Positions 58,881 through 64,000 of a stretch of 64,000 bases of DNA are shown here, piece by piece (the stretch's first letter is position 1; each line of letters begins with the position of its first letter). Origin of the DNA: RPQJ01 sp963698735 (GTDB taxonomy: Bacteria > Pseudomonadota > Gammaproteobacteria > Steroidobacterales > Steroidobacteraceae); NCBI GenBank assembly GCA_963698735.1, contig CAVOSA010000037.1:124001-188000 (forward strand), read 5' to 3'. The position numbers were made by a program, and so were the translations under genes. The notes below the pieces were generated by a model, which was given only the letters and a program-made list of their open reading frames with translations, was not told the origin of the DNA and did no database searches.

Positions 58881-59435
58881 ATGCCCCTGCGCAACACCAC
58901 GGAAGCCTACGGCAGCCTCGCGAAATTCCTGCACTGGTCCATCGTGCTGCTGATCATCGCGCAGTACTTCCTGGCAGAGTCGGCCGAAGAGCTCCCAGAC
59001 GGCCTCGAGAAGCTGCAACTCATCACGTGGCACAAGTCCTTCGGCATGGTCGTGCTGCTGCTGGTGCTCGCCCGAATCGCCTGGAAGGTCATGAATCGCG
59101 GCACGCCACGGCCGCTCGGCGAGCCCTGGCAACGCAAGGCGGCTGCAGCAGGCCACGGCCTGCTCTACCTGTTGATCCTCGCGCAGCCGATCTCGGGCTG
59201 GCTCATGTCGTCGGCGGCGAACTATCCCGTCACGCTGTTCGGGTGGTTCCAGTTCCCGGCGCTCATCGGTGAGAACCACGACCTGCACGAGACCCTGGAG
59301 GAAGTGCATGAAGTGCTGTTCAACGCGCTGCTGGTCGTGACCGTGGTGCACGTGGCCGCGGCGCTCTACCATCATTTCATGCTCAAGGACGGCGTCCTGC
59401 GACGCATGCTGCCGTTCTCCAAGCCGTCGGCGTGA
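58881..59435 (+). CDS. cytochrome b561
   Basis: The 184-residue, four-helix membrane protein binds two b hemes and exchanges electrons with quinones, in the E. coli CybB family. It has YGSLAKFLHWSIVLLIIAQY (10-29), the ITWHKSFGM His near 49, RPLGEPWQRKAAAAGHG and two late His in EVHEVLFNALLVVTVVHVAA. It is followed by a YceI gene with GTGA overlap, a common and probably functional pairing. Confidence 0.93.
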   Translation: MPLRNTTEAYGSLAKFLHWSIVLLIIAQYFLAESAEELPDGLEKLQLITWHKSFGMVVLLLVLARIAWKVMNRGTPRPLGEPWQRKAAAAGHGLLYLLILAQPISGWLMSSAANYPVTLFGWFQFPALIGENHDLHETLEEVHEVLFNALLVVTVVHVAAALYHHFMLKDGVLRRMLPFSKPSA

Positions 59436-60019
59436 ACCGGCATCGCCGGGCCTGCATCGCGGCACTGGCTGCCATGCTGCTGGCACCCGTGGTGGTGCCT
59501 GCACATGCCGCGACGGCATGGGCCGTGGATCCTGCGCAGAGCTCGCTGACGTTCCATCCGACGCTGGCCGGCGGCGAGTTCGCAGGACGGTTCGAGCAGT
59601 TCGAGGCGACGATCCGCTTCGACCCTGCCGACCTCGCGCACTCGAGCCTGCTGGTCGTCGTCGACCTGCTGGCCGCCCGGACCGGCGAACCCGAGCGCGA
59701 CGCTGCGCTGCAGGGACAGGATTTCTTCCTGACCAGTCGCTGGCCGCAGGCCCGGTTTGCCAGTACCGCCATCAAGGCGCTCGGCGGCAACAAGTACCAA
59801 GCGACGGGCAAGCTGACGCTGCGCGACGCCACCCGCGACATCCGGCTCGCGCTGCGCTTCGATCCGCCCGCGGCTGCCGGCGGGTTGGCGAAGCTGACAG
59901 GCTCGACCACAGTCAAGCGGCTCGACTTCGGCGTCGGCCAGGGCGACTGGCGCGGCACCGAATGGCTGGCCGACGACGTCCGTGTCGAGTTCTCGCTGGC
60001 ACTGCGCGCGCCACATTGA
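59432..60019 (+). CDS. YceI-family periplasmic protein
   Basis: The 195-residue protein has a cleavable signal peptide (IAALAAMLLAPVVVPAHA) and a YceI barrel beginning WAVDPAQSSLTFHPTLAGG. It contains KYQATGKLTLRDATRDIRL and ends DDVRVEFSLALRA. It starts at GTG 59432 within the cytochrome b561 stop (GTGA), so the two are translated together. It may carry a quinone or lipid for the cytochrome. It is a distant paralog of the divergent YceI lipoprotein. Confidence 0.88.
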   Translation: MNRHRRACIAALAAMLLAPVVVPAHAATAWAVDPAQSSLTFHPTLAGGEFAGRFEQFEATIRFDPADLAHSSLLVVVDLLAARTGEPERDAALQGQDFFLTSRWPQARFASTAIKALGGNKYQATGKLTLRDATRDIRLALRFDPPAAAGGLAKLTGSTTVKRLDFGVGQGDWRGTEWLADDVRVEFSLALRAPH

Positions 60020-60143
60020 GGCAGTTGCGTACCAGCCATAGGCAGCGCGCTTTGCATGCGGCATGGCGGAAACGGGCATAGAATTCCTGCTCGCTGCGGA
60101 AGATGCAGCGTTCCATCACCACACCAGACGGGGGTGTCCCAAT

Positions 60144-61352
60144 ATGTCTTTCCATTCCACTTCGGTTGATGCGCGCCTGGCGCTTGTGCTCGCCATCGGG
60201 CTCGCGCTCGCCGGATGCCAGAAGAAAAAGGAAGAGCAGGCTGCTGCGCCGTCTCCGGACGCCGCCGCCCCTGCAGCGGCCGTCGCCGAGGCGCTCGAAG
60301 GCCAGGTCGATATCGTCGCGTGGCCGGGCTACATCGAGCGCGGCGAGACCGACAAGGGTTACGACTGGGTGACCCCGTTCGAAAAGTACACCGGCTGCAA
60401 GGTCAACGTGAAGACTGCTGGCACCTCCGACGAAATGGTTTCGCTGATGACGCAGGGCGGCTACGACCTCGTCACCGCCTCGGGCGACGCGTCGCTGCGC
60501 CTGATCCGTGGCGGCACCGTGCAGCCGATCGACGTCGCGCGCGTCCCGAGCTTTGTCAACGTGGACGAGCGCCTCAAGCAGGGCACCTGGCATTTCGTGG
60601 ACGGCAAGCATTACGGCACGCCGTACCAGTGGGGCCCGAACGTGCTGATGTACAACACGCAGGCGTTCCCCACCGCGCCGAAGTCGTGGTCGGTCGTGTT
60701 CGAGGAGCAGAAGCTCGGCGACGGCAAGAGCAACAAGGGCCGCGTGCAGGCCTACGACGGCCCGATCTACATCGCGGACGCCGCGCTCTACCTGATGACG
60801 AAGAAGCCGGAGCTGGGCATCAAGGACCCGTACGAGTTGAACGAGGCACAGTACGCCGCCGCGCTGGAACTGCTGCGCCAGCAGCACCCGCTGGTGCACC
60901 GCTACTGGCACGACGCCAACGTCGCCGTGCAGGACTTCACGAATGAGGGCGTGGTGGCCTCGGGTTCGTGGCCGTTCCAGGTCAACACGCTGGTCGCCAA
61001 CAAGCAGCCGATCGCGAGCGTCATCCCCGACGAAGGCGCGACGGGCTGGGCCGACACCACCATGCTCGCCGCAAACGCCAAGCACCCGAACTGCGCGTAC
61101 AAGTGGATGGAGTGGTCGCTCAACGCCAAGGTGCAGGGCGACGTCGCGGCCTGGTTCGGCTCGGTGCCGGCTGTGCCTGCGGCCTGCAAGGGCAATGCCC
61201 TGCTGACCGACACGGGCTGCGCCGCCAACGGCTTCGACAACTTCGACAAGATCCACTTCTGGCGCACGCCGGAAGCCGCGTGCAGCACCGGCACCTGCGT
61301 GCCCTACAGCCGCTGGGCGACGGACTACGTCGCGGTGATGGGCGGCCGCTGA
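60144..61352 (+). CDS. polyamine ABC transporter substrate-binding lipoprotein (PotF/PotD type)
   Basis: The 402-residue protein has a lipoprotein signal (LVLAIGLALAGC, Cys25), an Ala/Pro linker, and a type II periplasmic binding fold. DIVAWPGYIERGE opens it near residue 52, and the aromatic and acidic residues typical of polyamine binders follow, such as TSDEMVSLM, GTPYQWGPNV and ASGSWPFQVN. Several Cys pairs late in the protein (ACKGN, TGCAANG, ACSTGTCVP) are an addition to the E. coli proteins. ATG 60144 opens the signal peptide. It is the first gene of the four-gene transporter operon. Confidence 0.88.
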   Translation: MSFHSTSVDARLALVLAIGLALAGCQKKKEEQAAAPSPDAAAPAAAVAEALEGQVDIVAWPGYIERGETDKGYDWVTPFEKYTGCKVNVKTAGTSDEMVSLMTQGGYDLVTASGDASLRLIRGGTVQPIDVARVPSFVNVDERLKQGTWHFVDGKHYGTPYQWGPNVLMYNTQAFPTAPKSWSVVFEEQKLGDGKSNKGRVQAYDGPIYIADAALYLMTKKPELGIKDPYELNEAQYAAALELLRQQHPLVHRYWHDANVAVQDFTNEGVVASGSWPFQVNTLVANKQPIASVIPDEGATGWADTTMLAANAKHPNCAYKWMEWSLNAKVQGDVAAWFGSVPAVPAACKGNALLTDTGCAANGFDNFDKIHFWRTPEAACSTGTCVPYSRWATDYVAVMGGR

Positions 61353-61419
61353 CCGGAGGGCGAGGTCCAGAGCGCGCGGCGTCCCATGCCGGGCACCGCG
61401 CGCCTGCCTCGCAGCCGAC

Positions 61420-62442
61420 ATGACGCCTGCGATCGAACTGCGCGCGACACGCCGTGCCTTCGGCTCCGTCGTCGCGCTCGATGCTGTCTCCCTGACAATC
61501 GCGCCCGGTGAATTCTTCGCCCTGCTCGGCCCGTCGGGCTCAGGCAAGACCACCTGCCTGCGCCTGATCGCGGGCTTCGACCAGCCGGACAGCGGCACCA
61601 TCCTGCTCGACGGCGAAGACGTCACGAACTCGCCACCGTTCGCGCGCAACGTCAACACGGTGTTCCAGGACTACGCGCTGTTCCCGCACATGACCGTCGC
61701 GGAGAACGTCGCGTACGGGCCCAGGGTTCGCGGTATTGCGGCTGCAGACCGCAGCAGGCAGGCACACGAGATGCTCGAGCTCGTGCAGCTCGGCGAGTTC
61801 GGCGCGCGCCGGCCGCACCAGCTCTCGGGCGGCCAGCGGCAACGCGTCGCGCTGGCCCGCGCGCTGATCAACCGTCCCAAGGTGCTGCTGCTCGACGAGC
61901 CGCTCGGCGCGCTCGACCTGAAGCTGCGCGAGGAGATGCAGGCCGAACTCAAGGGCCTGCAGCAACGGCTCGGCATCACCTTCGTGTTCGTGACACACGA
62001 CCAGGGCGAGGCGCTCAGCATGGCCGACCGCGTCGCCGTGTTCAGCCAGGGCCGCATCGAACAGCTCGACACGCCGCGCGAACTCTACAACCGGCCGCAA
62101 ACTGCGTTCGTCGCGAGCTTCGTCGGCAGCGCCAACGTGGTCGAGCGTGCAGCCGCGCAGCGCCTGACGGGCAACGCACAAGCGTTTGCGATCCGGCCCG
62201 AACTGATCGAGTTGCTCGAAGCCAGCGAGCGAGCGCCGGATGGATGCGTGCATTGCTCCGGCGAAGTGATCGACGTGCTTTACCACGGCGCCAGCAGCCG
62301 CCTGCGCGTGCAGGTCGATGAGCGCACGACGCTGGCCGTGGCGCGGGCCGAGACCGCTGCCGGTGGTGTCGAAGGCCTGACGACGGGCGCACGCGTGCGC
62401 CTGGCCTGGCGTCCCGAACACGCCGTCCCGCTGCAGGACTGA
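61420..62442 (+). CDS. polyamine ABC transporter ATP-binding protein (PotG/PotA type)
   Basis: The 340-residue ATPase has Walker A GPSGSGKTT (37-45), the Q-loop in TVFQDYALFPHMTVAENVAY, signature QLSGGQRQRVALARAL (near 130) and Walker B VLLLDEPLGALDLKLR. A C-terminal TOBE regulatory domain (about 240-340) follows. It is in the spermidine/putrescine/iron importer class (PotA family). It lies 67 bases downstream of the binding-protein gene. Confidence 0.94.
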   Translation: MTPAIELRATRRAFGSVVALDAVSLTIAPGEFFALLGPSGSGKTTCLRLIAGFDQPDSGTILLDGEDVTNSPPFARNVNTVFQDYALFPHMTVAENVAYGPRVRGIAAADRSRQAHEMLELVQLGEFGARRPHQLSGGQRQRVALARALINRPKVLLLDEPLGALDLKLREEMQAELKGLQQRLGITFVFVTHDQGEALSMADRVAVFSQGRIEQLDTPRELYNRPQTAFVASFVGSANVVERAAAQRLTGNAQAFAIRPELIELLEASERAPDGCVHCSGEVIDVLYHGASSRLRVQVDERTTLAVARAETAAGGVEGLTTGARVRLAWRPEHAVPLQD

Positions 62443-62447
62443 GCACC

Positions 62448-63356
62448 ATGGCCAGTCGCGCGGGTTTCTCGCTGCAGGGACGTCGGTCGTTCTACTTTGC
62501 GCTGCTGCTCGCCCCGCCGCTGCTCTGGCTCGGCATCGTCTACCTCGGTTCGCTGTTCACGCTGCTGCTGCAGAGTTTCTACGCGATCGACGAGTTCACG
62601 GCGCGCATCGTGCCGGAGTTCACGCTCGCGACGTACCGGCAGCTGCTGACACAACCCGCGCACATCGACATCATCCTGCGCACGCTGCTGATGGCCGTGG
62701 CCGTCACGATCGCCGCTGCGGTCATCGCGTTTCCCGTGGCGCTGTACATGGCGCGCTACGCGGGGCCAAGGATGAAGGCACTGTTCTACGTCGGCGTGAT
62801 GCTGCCGATGTGGACCAGCTACCTGGTGAAGGTCTATGCGTGGCGCCTCATCCTTGCCAAGCAGGGCATCGCGAGCTGGGGCTTCGCACACCTCGGGCTC
62901 ATGGGCGCGCTCGACAAGGCGCTCGAGGTGCCGGTCGTCGGCGGACCGTCGCTGGCGTCGTCGTACCTCGGCATGTTCGTCGTGTTCGTCTACATGTGGC
63001 TGCCATTCATGATCCTGCCGCTTGCGGCCGCGCTCGAGCGTGTGCCCGCGTCGCTGTTGCAGGCGTCGGCCGACCTCGGCGCCAGACCGGGGCAGACCTT
63101 CCGCAACGTCGTGCTGCCGCTCGCGCTGCCGGGTCTGGCCGCGGGTTCCATATTCACGTTCTCGCTGACGCTCGGCGACTACATCATTCCAAGTGTGGTC
63201 GGTGCGCCGGGCTACTTCATCGGCATGATGGTCTACCAGCAGCAGGGCACGGCGGGAAACCTGCCCCTGGCCGCGGCCTTCTCCGTCGTGCCGATCGTGC
63301 TGATCGGCCTGTACCTGATGCTGGCCAAGCGGCTCGGAGCGTTCGATGCGCTCTGA
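62448..63356 (+). CDS. polyamine ABC transporter permease (PotH/PotB type)
   Basis: The 302-residue protein has six membrane helices and the cytoplasmic EAA loop (LLQASADLGARPGQTFRNVVLP, near 203) that contacts the ATPase. A GLAAGSIFTFSLTLGDYIIP block, typical of PotB/PotH, follows. It starts 5 bases after the ATPase gene and its end overlaps the second permease gene by 11 bases. Confidence 0.93.
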   Translation: MASRAGFSLQGRRSFYFALLLAPPLLWLGIVYLGSLFTLLLQSFYAIDEFTARIVPEFTLATYRQLLTQPAHIDIILRTLLMAVAVTIAAAVIAFPVALYMARYAGPRMKALFYVGVMLPMWTSYLVKVYAWRLILAKQGIASWGFAHLGLMGALDKALEVPVVGGPSLASSYLGMFVVFVYMWLPFMILPLAAALERVPASLLQASADLGARPGQTFRNVVLPLALPGLAAGSIFTFSLTLGDYIIPSVVGAPGYFIGMMVYQQQGTAGNLPLAAAFSVVPIVLIGLYLMLAKRLGAFDAL

Positions 63357-64000
63357 GAGCCGCCGTCCGTCGTGGGAACGTCCTTCGCTGTTCACGAAAG
63401 TAATGGCGGCAGCCGGCCTGGTGTTTCTGCACGCCCCGGTCTGGGTGATCGCGCTGTATGCATTCACCACGGAGGACCGGACCTACCAGTTCCCGCCGCC
63501 GGGACTGACCCTGCACTGGTTCGAAGTCGCGTTCGCGCGCAACGACATCTGGGAGTCGATGCGGTTGTCGCTGCTGGTCGCGTCGGCCGCCACGCTGCTG
63601 GCGATTATTCTCGGCACGCTCGCCGCGTTTGCGCTCGCGCGGCGCACGTTCCGCGGCAAGGAATCGATCACGCTGCTGTTCGTGCTGCCCATTGCACTGC
63701 CAGGCATCCTTACGGGTCTCGCGCTGCTCGCCGGCATTCGCACCGTGGGCCTCGAGCCGGGCTTCTGGACGATAGTCGCGGGCCACGCGACGTTCTGCCT
63801 GGTCATCGTCTACAACAATGTCGTCGCGCGCCTGCGGCGCATCCCGCCGAACTGGGTCGAGGCCTCGATGGACCTCGGTGCGCGCGGCCACCAGACGTTC
63901 CGCTACGTGCTGTTGCCGCAGATCGCCACCGCGCTGCTGGCGGGCGGCATGCTCGCCTTTGCGTTATCGTTCGACGAGATCATCGTCACGCTGTTCACGG
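63346..64000 (+). CDS. polyamine ABC transporter permease (PotI/PotC type), partial
   Basis: The gene starts at ATG 63346 and runs off the right edge with 218 residues visible. HAPVWVIALYAFTTEDRTYQ lies in the first helix region, PGLTLHWFEVAF before the second helix, and the EAA loop EASMDLGARGHQTFRYVLLP near residue 179. ALSFDEIIVTLFT follows just before the end. These are PotC/PotI features. With the preceding three genes it completes a PotFGHI-like importer. Confidence 0.93.
   Translation, partial: MRSESRRPSWERPSLFTKVMAAAGLVFLHAPVWVIALYAFTTEDRTYQFPPPGLTLHWFEVAFARNDIWESMRLSLLVASAATLLAIILGTLAAFALARRTFRGKESITLLFVLPIALPGILTGLALLAGIRTVGLEPGFWTIVAGHATFCLVIVYNNVVARLRRIPPNWVEASMDLGARGHQTFRYVLLPQIATALLAGGMLAFALSFDEIIVTLFT

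Noticed and set aside
1..64000. The polyamine genes at both edges as evidence that the window is a small circle
   Set aside because: puuA and the pot operon run outward from opposite ends and each is cut by the window edge, but nothing shows that the ends join; polyamine genes are often scattered.
1..64000. Mobile elements, prophage, CRISPR arrays, tRNA or rRNA genes
   Set aside because: No transposase, integrase, phage structural gene, spaced direct repeats or cloverleaf was recognised in any intergenic region.

Overview
This is a gene-dense chromosomal segment with high G+C and strong G/C preference at third codon positions. It has short intergenic gaps and many 4-base stop/start overlaps. 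I see no tRNA, rRNA, insertion sequence, prophage or CRISPR array. The gene set (E. coli-type class I GshA, IlvB/IlvH, GlnB, class I PhaC, cbb3 oxidase with FixLJ, a PotFGHI-type transporter, CbpA/CbpM) fits an aerobic to microaerobic Gammaproteobacterium. The steroidobacter/nevskia/xanthomonad side is my best guess, but the genus is not determined.

Layout. 0-10.5 kb: end of a gamma-glutamylputrescine synthetase-like gene (runs off the left edge), murB, gloA, a DsbA-like lipoprotein, chromate transporter chrA, acetolactate synthase large subunit divergent from its small subunit, a TMEM175-type channel, an unknown membrane protein, a thioesterase, a zinc alcohol dehydrogenase and a CIA30-like protein. 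10.5-19.5 kb: an Omp85-type outer membrane protein, quinone oxidoreductase, thioredoxin-like [2Fe-2S] ferredoxin, glnB, a ferredoxin reductase-like flavoprotein, phaC, a CNNM/CorC-type protein and a small membrane protein. 19.5-24.4 kb: a metallo-beta-lactamase-fold enzyme, then a TetR / HlyD-type adaptor / ABC ATPase / ABC permease operon with a palindromic operator inside its promoter. 24.5-26.6 kb: a REC-PAS-GGDEF-EAL protein.

26.7-43.9 kb is the core of the window, an oxygen-limitation and stress block. A tandem universal stress protein is divergent from a ten-gene cbb3 oxidase operon (ccoNOQP, a small membrane gene, ccoG, a ccoH-like gene, a frame-shifted ccoI, ccoS, a TauE/SafE-like gene). 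Then come Hsp20 divergent from a heme-PAS FixL/FixJ pair, a single-domain response regulator, a VIT1/CCC1-type transporter, CbpA/CbpM, thioredoxin 2, a DUF2892 protein and a Crp/Fnr regulator. The regions upstream of ccoN and fixL share sequence blocks, which suggests common control by oxygen.

43.9-64 kb: an apparent remnant of a pyruvate carboxylase gene, isoaspartyl peptidase, gshA, a DUF2845 protein, two tandem DUF885 lipoproteins downstream of a thiolase, dienelactone hydrolase, succinate-semialdehyde dehydrogenase plus an MFS exporter, ferrochelatase, a VOC protein, a YceI / cytochrome b561 / YceI group, and a polyamine ABC transporter operon that runs off the right edge.

Most of the window is conventional metabolism. 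The points most worth following are: two genes (chrA and the Omp85 protein) that appear to start at CTG within CTGA overlaps; the frameshift in ccoI; the shared ccoN/fixL upstream blocks; the pyruvate carboxylase scar; and the apparently leaderless, self-repressed tetR promoter.
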